Positions 48,073-56,841 are shown, numbered from the stretch's first letter. The stretch is DNA of 64,000 nt from Mucilaginibacter sp. UR6-11 (GCF_020880695.1 NZ_JAJIWO010000003.1:310001-374000), one strand, 5' to 3'. The notes: a model not told the origin generated them from the letters alone. Translations and numbers: made by a program.

Positions 48073-48543
48073 TTAATTAATGAGGATTAATTGGGGGGGT
48101 ATTGGTTTATTATTTACAAAAGATAAATTTTAAAGCGCTTTGCTTAAATTAAGATCTCTTATAAATTCGGCTTTTAATACTTTAGCTAAAACAATTCTTT
48201 TTACAGCCAAATTGGCTATGGCTGTGAATCACTAACAAATTTGGCTTAAGCTGGTTTTTCTATTAATTTATAATTATGAATGTTTTCTATTAACTAATTT
48301 ATTTTTAGATATTTAAAATACATTCTTTCTCTATTTCATTTGGGCAACATCCGTGATGCGGAAATAAAACCAACTGCTACAAAGCAACCTGGTCTAAAAA
48401 GCAATAAATAGCCATCAGGAATCTGTTTGGATGCTTTTATGCACCATGTATTTATAGCGTAGCGCTGCAGTTTGGTTGGTTAATATGCTTAGTTCTTTTT
48501 AAGCAATAGTTTAAGGTGGGAGGAAATATAACGTCACAAATTG

Positions 48544-48551
48544 TACATTTG
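48544..48551 (+). promoter_or_regulatory. Candidate GH16 promoter -7 box TACATTTG
   Basis: An exact TAnnTTTG match 68 nt before the GH16 start codon on the same strand. No clear TTTG lies at the usual -33 spacing. Confidence 0.4.
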
Positions 48552-48619
48552 TTATACGACGCGGTTTATTATTGTTTTGACTACAGCTTTTTTAAAAGGT
48601 TTAATAGGAAACCATATCA

Positions 48620-49441
48620 ATGAAATTTTTTTGTTTACTTCTGCTATTGCTTTGTTTTGGGGTGGCCGCATCGGCACAAAAAAAACCGGACACGCTATTT
48701 TTTGAGGACTTTAACGGCAATGACCTGAACCGATCGGTATGGAACATTGAAATTAACAACCATGCTGACAATAACGAGCAGGAGGCTTATGTAGATTCGG
48801 CAGCGGTATTGATTGTAGCTGATGGCCGATTAACCATACAGCCGGGTTATCACCCGGGCTTCAGCAGTAACCGGCAAAAATCTAATGATTTTATATCAGG
48901 CAGGATAAATACCCGCAACAAGTATGAGTTTAGGTACGGCGCGGTGTCGGCAAGGATGAAAATTGCCGCGGGCGACGGCTTATGGCCGGCCTTTTGGATA
49001 TTAGGGAAGGGCAAATGGCCCGATGCCGGCGAAATCGATATTATGGAAACCGTTGGCGATTCGTCGTGGGTGAGCCATGCCATACACGGCCCAACATATC
49101 ATGGAAATACCCCGTTAATTTATCGCAATGTTTTTCCTGAAGGAATTGATGTAACCCAATGGCATATTTACGCGGTGGACATAGCCGCCACCCAACTAAC
49201 CTTTAGCATTGACGGTAAGATTACCTACACCGTAACCAAAGCATTGGTAGAAAAATATGGGAACTGGGTTTTTGATAATTCAAAATACCTGTTGCTTAAC
49301 CTGGCCCTGGGCGGCGCCTATCCGCAGGGCGTTAATAAAGTAAAAGAGCCGTACCCCGGTTTGCCGCAGAGTACCGTCCACAAAATAAAAGCCGGCAAAG
49401 CCAGTTTTATGGTTGACTGGATTTTGGTAACACTAAACTAA
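48620..49441 (+). CDS. GH16 family endo-beta-glucanase
   Basis: A 273-residue secreted beta-jelly-roll hydrolase. The signal peptide ends ASAQ. The catalytic motif GEIDIMETVG places the nucleophile at E138, the auxiliary Asp at D140 and the acid/base at E143. It is probably a laminarinase or other beta-1,3(4)-glucanase, the most common GH16 activity with the ExDxxE bulged form. Length matches a single catalytic domain without a binding module. It is transcribed away from susC and its stop abuts that of the convergent GNAT gene. Confidence 0.93.
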   Translation: MKFFCLLLLLLCFGVAASAQKKPDTLFFEDFNGNDLNRSVWNIEINNHADNNEQEAYVDSAAVLIVADGRLTIQPGYHPGFSSNRQKSNDFISGRINTRNKYEFRYGAVSARMKIAAGDGLWPAFWILGKGKWPDAGEIDIMETVGDSSWVSHAIHGPTYHGNTPLIYRNVFPEGIDVTQWHIYAVDIAATQLTFSIDGKITYTVTKALVEKYGNWVFDNSKYLLLNLALGGAYPQGVNKVKEPYPGLPQSTVHKIKAGKASFMVDWILVTLN

Positions 49442-49951
49442 TTAGCGCAATATTTTTTCATAACAACTAAACCGCATTCCGGGGCGCGTTGCCAGGCTGA
49501 TCTCGCCGGCATAAACATAGCCCAATTTAGGAAAGAGGTGGTTTGTGGCCCCGTTCACTACATTGGTATCGATCCGTATTTTTTTCAGGCCGCGAGTATT
49601 AGCCACCTGCTCTGCCTGCTGCATCAGCCGGGCGGCAACACCTTTGCCCTGGTGATTGATGCTTACCGCAATGCGGTGCACCACAATAGCGGTTTCATTG
49701 ATATCCCAGCCAACATCAGCATACTCCGGGTCCTGGTCTGTTGTAATAGCAATAACACCGGCTATGCCGTCATCCCCGTCGGCCACCCAAAGCTGGTTTA
49801 AGGTTATATCTCTTTCAAATACGGCCGCATTTGGATAGGCATTGTCCCATTGAAAATTGCCGGCCGCATTCATAACCGGCACTACCTCTTTTATTAACTG
49901 CAGTATTTGAGGGATATCGGTAAAATTTGCAAGGCGAATGAGCATTTTCAA
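49442..49951 (-). CDS. GNAT family N-acetyltransferase
   Basis: A 169-residue acetyltransferase. It starts IRLANFTDIPQILQLIKEVV, then the WVADGDDGIAGVIAIT strand pair, and the acetyl-CoA motif A region IAVSINHQGKGVAARLMQQAEQVA (Q-x-x-G-x-A/G type) at about 118-141. A C-terminal NHLFPKLGYVYAGEI segment is typical. The substrate is unknown. It lies nine nt downstream of the GlxA-type regulator gene and is likely co-transcribed with it. Confidence 0.9.
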   Translation of the reverse strand: MKMLIRLANFTDIPQILQLIKEVVPVMNAAGNFQWDNAYPNAAVFERDITLNQLWVADGDDGIAGVIAITTDQDPEYADVGWDINETAIVVHRIAVSINHQGKGVAARLMQQAEQVANTRGLKKIRIDTNVVNGATNHLFPKLGYVYAGEISLATRPGMRFSCYEKILR

Positions 49952-49960
49952 AAATAGAAA

Positions 49961-50941
49961 TTATTTACCGGCCGCGTCCCTGTTATATCTGTGCTTATAA
50001 TCAATCGGGGATAAGCCCGTGATTTTTTTGAATACCGTCCGGAAGGTTTTAACATCGGTATAGCCAACATCATACATGACCTCGTTGATGTTTTTACAGG
50101 TGCTCTCCAAATGTTTTTTGGCGGCTTCAATTTTTACACGCTGTATATATTCGGCAGGTGTATTATTGGTGGCTTTTTTAAACCGGCGGATAAAATGGCG
50201 CCGGCCTATAGCGAAGCGGGTAGCCAGGTCTTCGACAGATATTTTTCCGGCGAGGTTTTCTTCAATAAATTCCTGCGCTTTTTTTATAGGTTCATCCTCG
50301 TGTTTCTTTTGCCCGTTAAACATAATAAATGGCGACTGGCTCTTGCGGTCAATTTCAATGGCAAAAAACTTAGAGGCGCGTATGGCCATTTCGCGGCCGG
50401 TATATTTTTCAATCAGGTGCAGCAGCACATTCCAGTATGAACTTGCCCCGCCGCTTGAATATAAGCCGTCTGCTTCGGTAATAATACTACCGTCGGTTAG
50501 TGTCACCTCCGGAAACATCTCTCTGAAATCATTGGCAAACAACCAATGGGTTGAACATTCCTGGCCATTTAACAACCCGGTTTTAGCCAGCAGGAAAGCG
50601 CCGAGGCACAAGGAGGCTACTTCGGCGCCGTTAGCATACTGTTTAATTATCCAGGGCACCATTTCTTTATTTCGCTCCAGGCTAGTTCTCAGATCGCCGC
50701 TAAGAGCGGGGATAATTACCAGGTCGGTTTTTTCAACAGCGCTACAAAGATTGTCTGTATTTACCGTGAAAGCGTTATTGTTTAATTGAACCTGCGGCGC
50801 CAGGCCAACCAGTTGTATGTCAAAAGCAGGCTCCTTGCCCTCATCTGTTAAAAACTGGTTAACGGCGCTAAACATATACCGCGGGTCAAAAATGGCGGCT
50901 AAAACAGCATCATAAGGTACCAGTATAGAGATATGTTTCAT
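49961..50941 (-). CDS. GlxA-type AraC family regulator (DJ-1/PfpI plus HTH)
   Basis: A 326-residue transcription factor. Residues about 1-190 are a DJ-1/PfpI (class I glutamine amidotransferase-like) domain with the nucleophile-elbow Cys in ASLCLGAFLLAKTGLL. Residues about 220-320 are two AraC helix-turn-helix motifs (ISVEDLATRFAIGRRHFIRRFKKATNNTPAEYIQRVK and VMYDVGYTDVKTFRTVFKKITGLSPIDYK, given here in pieces of the domain). It is divergent from the DoxX/RibD_C operon, whose upstream region carries two direct repeats that could be its operator. The ligand is unknown. Confidence 0.9.
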   Translation of the reverse strand: MKHISILVPYDAVLAAIFDPRYMFSAVNQFLTDEGKEPAFDIQLVGLAPQVQLNNNAFTVNTDNLCSAVEKTDLVIIPALSGDLRTSLERNKEMVPWIIKQYANGAEVASLCLGAFLLAKTGLLNGQECSTHWLFANDFREMFPEVTLTDGSIITEADGLYSSGGASSYWNVLLHLIEKYTGREMAIRASKFFAIEIDRKSQSPFIMFNGQKKHEDEPIKKAQEFIEENLAGKISVEDLATRFAIGRRHFIRRFKKATNNTPAEYIQRVKIEAAKKHLESTCKNINEVMYDVGYTDVKTFRTVFKKITGLSPIDYKHRYNRDAAGK

Positions 50942-51018
50942 TTGCTTTATTGTATTAACCAGGCTATCATGAATTTATATATTTCAAATTTAAGAAAAGC
51001 AGATTAAGAAAAAACGGT

Positions 51019-51049
51019 ATGTCTCAAACCACCCCTTACAATGTCTCAA
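51019..51049. promoter_or_regulatory. Direct-repeat operator candidate in the GlxA/DoxX divergent region
   Basis: ATGTCTCAA occurs at 51019-51027 and again at 51041-51049, a period of 22 nt, close to two helical turns. AraC-type regulators often bind such direct repeats on one DNA face. The second copy ends 30 nt before the TACATTTG box at 51080, a suitable activator position. Confidence 0.5.
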
Positions 51050-51079
51050 CCTCACGCTACCGGGTCTAGTTTGCGATAG

Positions 51080-51087
51080 TACATTTG
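51080..51087 (+). promoter_or_regulatory. Candidate DoxX operon promoter -7 box TACATTTG
   Basis: An exact TAnnTTTG match 41 nt before the DoxX start. There is no proper -33 TTTG, which fits a promoter needing an activator. Confidence 0.5.
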
Positions 51088-51128
51088 TATAGTTAAATAA
51101 TTAAATCACAACAACTAAACTAACAATC

Positions 51129-51509
51129 ATGAAAACAACAAAAATTTTGTACTGGGTATTTAACGGCCTGTTCGCTTTCGTAATGTTCGGATCGGCCATA
51201 CCCGACGTCCTGTCATCGCCAGATGCGGTAAAAGGCATTCATAATGTTTTAGGCTATCCGCTTTATTTTGTTCCGTTTATAGGGGTGGCAAAAATGCTGG
51301 GCGCTGTAGTTATCCTCATCCCGGGCTTTCCACGCTTAAAAGAATGGGCATATGCGGGTTTGACATTTGATCTGATAGCTGCAACCTATTCGCTTTACAG
51401 CATCCCACATCCTGAGGCACCATGGTACTTTATGCTTTTATTCCTGGCACTGGCTGCCTGTGCTTATATTTTCTATCACAAAAAGCTGGCATTAACCAAA
51501 CAGGCATAA
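51129..51509 (+). CDS. DoxX-like family membrane protein
   Basis: A 126-residue protein with four membrane helices, the DoxX-like layout. Typical segments are ILYWVFNGLFAFVMFGSAIPDV, HNVLGYPLYFVPFIGVAKMLGAVVI (split over helices 2 and 3) and LKEWAYAGLTFDLIAATYS. DoxX-like proteins have no settled function; some relate to quinones or stress. It begins a three-gene plus-strand run with two RibD_C proteins, 18 nt before the first, and is divergent from the GlxA-type regulator. Confidence 0.9.
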   Translation: MKTTKILYWVFNGLFAFVMFGSAIPDVLSSPDAVKGIHNVLGYPLYFVPFIGVAKMLGAVVILIPGFPRLKEWAYAGLTFDLIAATYSLYSIPHPEAPWYFMLLFLALAACAYIFYHKKLALTKQA

Positions 51510-51527
51510 GCCTTACATATCTATATC

Positions 51528-52091
51528 ATGAGAAAATTAAAATTACAGATGCAGCTATCTGTTGACGGATACGTTGCCGGCCCAAATGGCGAGATGGACT
51601 GGATGTCGTGGGGATGGGGCGAAGATATTAAAGACTATGTCAGAGTGATAACCACCCCTGTTGACACCATAATTATGGGTCGTAAACTGGCCGAAGGCTT
51701 TATACCGCATTGGGCCGGATTAATGCAGAACCCTGAAACAGCTGATGAGTTTACCCAAAAAATGGTTAAAACGCCTAAAGTTGTTTTTTCTAAAACGCTA
51801 AGGGAATCCGGTTGGGAAAATACAGTTATTGCAACCGGGGATATTGCGGAAGAAGTGAAAAAATTAAAAGCTGCTGAGGGCGGCGATATAATCACTTACG
51901 GCGGTGCGGGCTTTGCTTCAGCATTAATTAAAGCCGGATTGGTTGACGAATATCACCTATTTATAAACCCGGCAGCAATTGGCAACGGCATACCTATATT
52001 TAAAATGCTCGACAAAAAACTTGGCTTTGAACTGGCAAAGATCCGGGCATTTGAAGTGGGCATTGTGGCACTCCATTATACTCCGGCATAA
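51528..52091 (+). CDS. Dihydrofolate-reductase-like (RibD C-terminal domain) protein, copy 1
   Basis: A 187-residue protein of the RibD_C/DHFR-like family. It opens KLKLQMQLSVDGYVAGPNGEMDW, the standard start, followed by IIMGRKLAEGF and the C-terminal GDIITYGGAGFASALIKAGLVDEYHLFINPAAIG nucleotide-binding region (described in part). These stand-alone proteins are likely NADPH-dependent reductases of unknown substrate, distinct from riboflavin synthesis. It has a paralogue of equal length 22 nt downstream. Confidence 0.9.
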   Translation: MRKLKLQMQLSVDGYVAGPNGEMDWMSWGWGEDIKDYVRVITTPVDTIIMGRKLAEGFIPHWAGLMQNPETADEFTQKMVKTPKVVFSKTLRESGWENTVIATGDIAEEVKKLKAAEGGDIITYGGAGFASALIKAGLVDEYHLFINPAAIGNGIPIFKMLDKKLGFELAKIRAFEVGIVALHYTPA

Positions 52092-52113
52092 TTGACTTAT
52101 AATGTGGGGTTGA

Positions 52114-52677
52114 ATGAGGCGGATAATTGTATCGATGAATATTAGTCTTGACGGCTTTATGGCCGGGCCCGATGGTGGGCTTGACTGGCACCTGCAAAAC
52201 TGGACTAACGACATGGGCCGGTTATTAAGCGAACAACTAAGCAGGGCGGATACGATATTATTGGGGCGAAATACTTACAGCGCAATGGCCGGTTATTGGC
52301 CGGCTGTGGGTAACACGCTTTCTCTTTCGCGCGATGATCTGGCTTTTGCCGATATGATGAACAGCTATGCCAAAGTGGTTTGCTCAACTACGTTAAAAAA
52401 TTTATACTGGCAAAATTCGCTGTTGATCAGCCGGGACATCCGCCGTGAAATAATTAAATTAAAACAACAGGCTGGTAAGGATATTATTATTTATGGAAGC
52501 CGTAAACTGGTACAGTCTCTTATAAAATTGAATCTGGTTGATGAATACCGGCTTTGGTTATACCCCGTTAGCCTGGGGCGCGGGATAGCCCTTTTCAATA
52601 AAAGGCAAAATCTAACCCTGCTGTGCGCACAAACACTATCTTCGGGAGTTATTTTACTTAGCTATGGTACCCGGTAA
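52114..52677 (+). CDS. Dihydrofolate-reductase-like (RibD C-terminal domain) protein, copy 2
   Basis: A 187-residue paralogue of the preceding gene with ISLDGFMAGPDGGLDWHLQN, ILLGRNTYSAMAGYWP and DIIIYGSRKLVQSLIKLNLVDE. Similarity to copy 1 is clear but moderate, so the duplication is old or the genes were assembled separately. It is the last gene of the DoxX operon; no strong terminator was recognised before the TonB receptor. Confidence 0.9.
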   Translation: MRRIIVSMNISLDGFMAGPDGGLDWHLQNWTNDMGRLLSEQLSRADTILLGRNTYSAMAGYWPAVGNTLSLSRDDLAFADMMNSYAKVVCSTTLKNLYWQNSLLISRDIRREIIKLKQQAGKDIIIYGSRKLVQSLIKLNLVDEYRLWLYPVSLGRGIALFNKRQNLTLLCAQTLSSGVILLSYGTR

Positions 52678-52761
52678 AATCGGTATTCAAAAATATCGCC
52701 GGTAACAGCAACCTGTTTATGCTATTTGTCGTATTTATACGTTATAATACGCTCAGAGTGA

Positions 52762-52769
52762 TATCTTTG
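52762..52769 (+). promoter_or_regulatory. Candidate TonB receptor promoter -7 box TATCTTTG
   Basis: An exact TAnnTTTG match 80 nt before the receptor start codon. A TTTG at 52725-52728 is too far upstream (33 nt) to be a normal -33 element. Confidence 0.4.
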
Positions 52770-52849
52770 AGCCATTAAAGACCTATTATTCCCGGATATG
52801 CGTCGACAAACGTTTTTTTATCGATTTAGAGTAGACGGAATGAGCCTAT

Positions 52850-55183
52850 ATGCATAGACTTTTTTTTTACGTTTTTTTTCTGTTGATCTCTGCTTCGCTG
52901 ATCCCAAAGGCAAATGCTCAAAAGAGATATACTATTGATGGTACCGTTAAAGATGCTGCCACTGGCGAAACACTAATTGGCGCCTCTGTAAGGTTAAAAG
53001 AATTACAGCAAAATGGCGCGGCTACCAATGCCTACGGCTTCTTTTCATTGACCGCCCCTGAGGGTGATTATACGCTGATGATAAGTTACATTGGCTATGA
53101 AACCCTGAGTCAGCCCATTAAACTAAATAAAAATTCGCAGCTAACTGTGTTGCTTGTCAATAACAACACTCTGAAAGAAATATCCATCAGCAGTAATTCG
53201 CATAAAAACGACAATGTGGATAATCCACAAATGGGTGTGAATCGGCTTGATCTTAGCCAGGCAAACAACGTACCCGTGATATTTGGCGAAAAAGATATTT
53301 TAAAAACTATTCAGCTGTTGCCAGGCGTTAAGTCGACCGGCGATGGCAATACGGGCTTTTATGTCCGCGGCGGCGGGGCCGATCAAAACCTGATCTTGCT
53401 GGACGAGGCTACGGTTTACAATGCCTCGCACCTGTTTGGTTTCTTCTCTACTTTTAACTCTGATGCCATAAAAGACGTAAGTCTGTACAAAGGGGGTATG
53501 CCGGCGCAGTACGGCGGCAGATTATCTTCCGTACTAGACATTAAAATGCTGGACGGCAATGATAAAAACTTTGCGGTGCAGGGCGGGATCGGTTTAATAT
53601 CATCTCGCATAAAAGTAGAAGGGCCAATCGTGAAAAACAAAAGCTCGTTTATGATAAGCGCCCGCAGAACATATGCCGACTTGTTTTTAAAACTATCTCC
53701 TGATTCGGCCACACGGGGTGCCAGCCTCTATTTTTACGATCTTAATGCTAAATTCCACTATCGTCTTGATGATAAGAACACCGTCTATCTTTCTGGCTAT
53801 TTCGGCAAGGATGTATTGGGGCTTAAAGATAATTTTGAAACCAACTGGGGTAACCAAACCGCTACGCTGCGGCTAAACCATATTTTTAACAATAAGCTAT
53901 TTTTAAATACATCCTTTATTTACAGCGATTACAATTTTGTTGTCCAAAGCTTTTCAAGTAACAACGATTTTAAGGTTACCTCAAAAATACGCGACTTTAA
54001 CCTGAAGGAGGATTTTGAATATTTCTTATCCGATAAAAACACACTGCATTTTGGTATTAACGGTACCCACCATGCCATTTCTCCGGGCGATATCAGTTCG
54101 TCAAATAACTCAGACGTAAACCCGCAGACTATACAAACGCGCAATGGTCTTGAATCTACCGTCTATATATCAGACGACTGGAAAGTAGGCAGCAAGCTTA
54201 ACTTTTTATACGGCGTAAGGGTCGCCCTGTTTTCGCTGCTTGGGCCGGGCAAATTTAATACTTACGATGCTAATGACATGCTCACCTCTTCTGCCAACTA
54301 TAATTCGGGCGAAGTTGTACAAACTTATATTAATGCGGAGCCGCGATTTTCGGTCAGTTATAAGTTAAATGATCAAAACTCAATAAAAGCATCATACAAT
54401 CGCAATACCCAAAACATCCACCTGGTCTCTAACTCCACGGCGAGTTCGCCAACAGATCTGTATGTAATGAGCAGCAATAATATTAAACCGGGTATTTCAG
54501 ACCAGGTGGCATTAGGATTCTTTAAAAACTCGGTTAATAATCAATATGAATTTTCGACCGAGGTTTACTATAAACGGTTACAAAACCAGATCGATTATAA
54601 AAATGGTGCACAGTTAATTGCCAATCAGGACGTTGAATCGCAATTGGTTTACGGGCGTGGCAGGGCTTACGGGCTGGAGTTGTTCTTTAAAAAACGCTAC
54701 GGCAAATTAAACGGCTGGATCGGGTATACCCTGTCAAAAACAGAAAATCAGTTTGATGCCGTAAACCGAGGCAATTACTTTGCGGCCACGCAGGACCGGA
54801 CACATGATCTGTCAGTAGTGGGCATTTATAAATTGAATAACAGGTGGACGCTGTCAAGCACGTTTGTGTATGGCACCGGTAACGCGGTTACCTATCCGCA
54901 CGGCAAGTATAATATTGGGGGGCTAACTACCCTTTATTACAGCGAACGTAATGCCGACCGCCTGCCGGCATACAGCCGCCTTGATCTTGGCGTTACTTTT
55001 GAAGGTAAGCCGCATAAAAGGTTCCATTCAAGCTGGACATTTGGTTTATATAACGCATATAACCGTAAAAATCCTTACACCATTACTTTCCAGGACAACC
55101 CGGATGATCCTACCCGTACGCAAGCTGTAAAAACAAGTTTATTTGGCCGGATACCGTCCGTTACGTATAACTTTACTTATTAG
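52850..55183 (+). CDS. TonB-dependent receptor with carboxypeptidase-like domain
   Basis: A 777-residue outer-membrane receptor. Signal peptide (FLLISASLIPKANAQ), then a CarboxypepD_reg-like domain at about 28-110 (YTIDGTVKDAATGETLIGASVRL), a plug domain (NVPVIFGEKDILKTIQLLPGVKSTGDGNTGFYVRGGGADQN region, about 140-230) and a barrel to the end. It is smaller than SusC proteins and belongs to the FecA/receptor-like group that pairs with DUF4249 lipoproteins. The ligand is unknown. A DUF4249 gene follows after seven nt. Confidence 0.92.
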   Translation: MHRLFFYVFFLLISASLIPKANAQKRYTIDGTVKDAATGETLIGASVRLKELQQNGAATNAYGFFSLTAPEGDYTLMISYIGYETLSQPIKLNKNSQLTVLLVNNNTLKEISISSNSHKNDNVDNPQMGVNRLDLSQANNVPVIFGEKDILKTIQLLPGVKSTGDGNTGFYVRGGGADQNLILLDEATVYNASHLFGFFSTFNSDAIKDVSLYKGGMPAQYGGRLSSVLDIKMLDGNDKNFAVQGGIGLISSRIKVEGPIVKNKSSFMISARRTYADLFLKLSPDSATRGASLYFYDLNAKFHYRLDDKNTVYLSGYFGKDVLGLKDNFETNWGNQTATLRLNHIFNNKLFLNTSFIYSDYNFVVQSFSSNNDFKVTSKIRDFNLKEDFEYFLSDKNTLHFGINGTHHAISPGDISSSNNSDVNPQTIQTRNGLESTVYISDDWKVGSKLNFLYGVRVALFSLLGPGKFNTYDANDMLTSSANYNSGEVVQTYINAEPRFSVSYKLNDQNSIKASYNRNTQNIHLVSNSTASSPTDLYVMSSNNIKPGISDQVALGFFKNSVNNQYEFSTEVYYKRLQNQIDYKNGAQLIANQDVESQLVYGRGRAYGLELFFKKRYGKLNGWIGYTLSKTENQFDAVNRGNYFAATQDRTHDLSVVGIYKLNNRWTLSSTFVYGTGNAVTYPHGKYNIGGLTTLYYSERNADRLPAYSRLDLGVTFEGKPHKRFHSSWTFGLYNAYNRKNPYTITFQDNPDDPTRTQAVKTSLFGRIPSVTYNFTY

Positions 55184-55190
55184 TACAGAT

Positions 55191-55985
55191 ATGAAAATCA
55201 AGTATATCCTACCGATTTTATTTTTACTGGGGATAACAATAAACTCCTGTAAAAATGTGATAGATCTGAATTTAAATAATGCGGCGTCGCAACTGGTAAT
55301 CGAGGGAAATTTGACCGATCAGTTAGGCCCACAAACCGTGGTGATAACAAGATCTGTCCCGCTTGATCATACCAATGTTTACCCACCGGTAAGGGGCGCA
55401 ACGGTTAAACTTATTGATTACAATGGCATAACCTTTACGTTGATAGAACGTTCTCCGGGGGTATATTACTCAACTTCATTTTTAGGCAGGTATAACCAAA
55501 CATATACCTTAAATGCCCTGGTTGATGGCAAGACTTATATCGCACAATCAACCATGCCGTCAAAAGTAGCGATTGATTCTGTTGCTTTATCTGTGCAGCA
55601 CTTTGCCAACAAAACTTCAAAAACCATTATTATTTATTACCAGGATCCGCCGAATACCGTTAATCAATATCGTTTTGTGCTAACAGTAAATGGAGTACAG
55701 GTAAAGCAGGTATTTGCCCGCAACGATCAATTTAACAACGGCCGGTTTGTACAGCAATTACTCTATCAGGACGATATAGAGCTTCAAAGCGGTGATCACG
55801 TAGATATTGAAATGCAGTGTATTGATGCTAATATGTATACGTATTGGTATACATTTACACAACAAAAATCAAACGGGTTTAATTCGACAACACCCACCAA
55901 TCCGCCAAATAATTTTAATACCGACCAGGTGCTGGGTTATTTTAGCGTACACACCTCGCAGCATAAAAACATTATTATTCCGTAA
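55191..55985 (+). CDS. DUF4249 family lipoprotein
   Basis: A 264-residue lipoprotein with the lipidated Cys at residue 20 (ITINSC). The mature part begins NVIDLNLNNAASQLVIEGNLTDQ, the characteristic DUF4249 opening, with VVITRSVPLDHTNVYPPVRGATVKL next. DUF4249 proteins are partners of TonB receptors in Bacteroidota, perhaps serving as surface ligand-binding components. The open frame extends back to 55143 inside the receptor gene, but the Met at 55191 gives the lipoprotein signal. The stop is 16 nt from that of the convergent gene. Confidence 0.9.
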   Translation: MKIKYILPILFLLGITINSCKNVIDLNLNNAASQLVIEGNLTDQLGPQTVVITRSVPLDHTNVYPPVRGATVKLIDYNGITFTLIERSPGVYYSTSFLGRYNQTYTLNALVDGKTYIAQSTMPSKVAIDSVALSVQHFANKTSKTIIIYYQDPPNTVNQYRFVLTVNGVQVKQVFARNDQFNNGRFVQQLLYQDDIELQSGDHVDIEMQCIDANMYTYWYTFTQQKSNGFNSTTPTNPPNNFNTDQVLGYFSVHTSQHKNIIIP

Positions 55986-56001
55986 AGTGGCGGCGGGTTG
56001 A

Positions 56002-56841
56002 TTAATTTGATGCCGCAAGGCTCGTCTTTTGTGATACCAGAAAGTCTTTTAAGGCAACCAACTTATCGGTATTGATCAGATCAACACCGCAGCTTAGTAT
56101 CTCTTTCCAAACGGCTTTATTATCGGGCGACGCCCATAAGCGTACCTGGTCGCCATTTTTATGGGCCATGGTAACATAATTACATAACCGTTGTTTTTCG
56201 CGGGGCGATATAGTACCGTTTCCCTTCCACTTTAAAAGTTTTGAGTATTTACAACTAGCCATTTGGGCCACGTTGGCAATAGTGTCACGGGCAACTTTAC
56301 GCAGGTCCTCATCAATAAAGGCCAGGCGGCTCTTTTCGTTTTTTACATTGTCATAAGGCTTGTTGCCCGATAATACAATAGTAACCGCACGCATAGTAAC
56401 CTTGCCGGTATCGTAACTTGATAATATGGGCTTGTATTTCTCTAATAGCTTTTTTAATTCGACATAAGTCTTCCCGGCGTCCGTCTTAATATCTATCATT
56501 AAGGTTACCGGCTTGTTGTAACCTTCATAAACATTGCCATTGTTAGCAGCCACCTGTTTAAATAAAGGAGCCAGGTACAGGTTTTCGAGTGTACGCTTGC
56601 TTTTAAAATAAGGGTTAATATGGGCAACTACCAGTTTACCCTTGTGCAAAAAAACATCGGCTTCAATATGGGTATAGCCGTTATTCTCGGCATCAAGCAA
56701 GGGCCGCTTATGCCGGTAATCGTTATGGGCAAAAGCATTGGCAAGGGTAAATGTTTGTGATCTTACACCAACCGGAAATATAAAAAGCATGAGTAAAAAC
56801 CATGCTTTTTTAAGGGGTAAGTTAAATGGGGGTATCATCAT
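56002..56841 (-). CDS. GDPD / PI-PLC-like phosphodiesterase family protein
   Basis: A 279-residue secreted protein. After the signal peptide it shows AHNDYRHKRPLLDAENNGYTHIEADV with a His-Asn pair and the Glu/Asp metal ligands of glycerophosphodiester phosphodiesterases, and LVVAHINPYF with the second catalytic-type His. The barrel fold continues through VTLMIDIKTDAG. Such proteins hydrolyse glycerophosphodiesters or act on phosphoinositide-like lipids; substrate is unknown. The gene stands alone, convergent with DUF4249. Confidence 0.85.
   Translation of the reverse strand: MMIPPFNLPLKKAWFLLMLFIFPVGVRSQTFTLANAFAHNDYRHKRPLLDAENNGYTHIEADVFLHKGKLVVAHINPYFKSKRTLENLYLAPLFKQVAANNGNVYEGYNKPVTLMIDIKTDAGKTYVELKKLLEKYKPILSSYDTGKVTMRAVTIVLSGNKPYDNVKNEKSRLAFIDEDLRKVARDTIANVAQMASCKYSKLLKWKGNGTISPREKQRLCNYVTMAHKNGDQVRLWASPDNKAVWKEILSCGVDLINTDKLVALKDFLVSQKTSLAASN

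Larger units (their letters stand above)
47832..48619. other. Long divergent intergenic region between susC and GH16
   Basis: A 788-nt AT-rich gap that must hold the promoters of susC (minus) and GH16 (plus). It contains a GC-rich islet at about 47960-48050 with a minus-strand open stretch, a stem-loop AGCCAAAT (48205-48212)/ATTTGGCT (48239-48246), and a plus-strand TACATTTG box at 48544. No exact TAnnTTTG was found for susC. No regulator gene is encoded here. Confidence 0.6.

Noticed and set aside
50076..50789. A 237-codon plus-strand open frame
   Set aside because: It is antisense to the GlxA-type regulator, whose domains are unambiguous; the frame is a shadow of its codon use.
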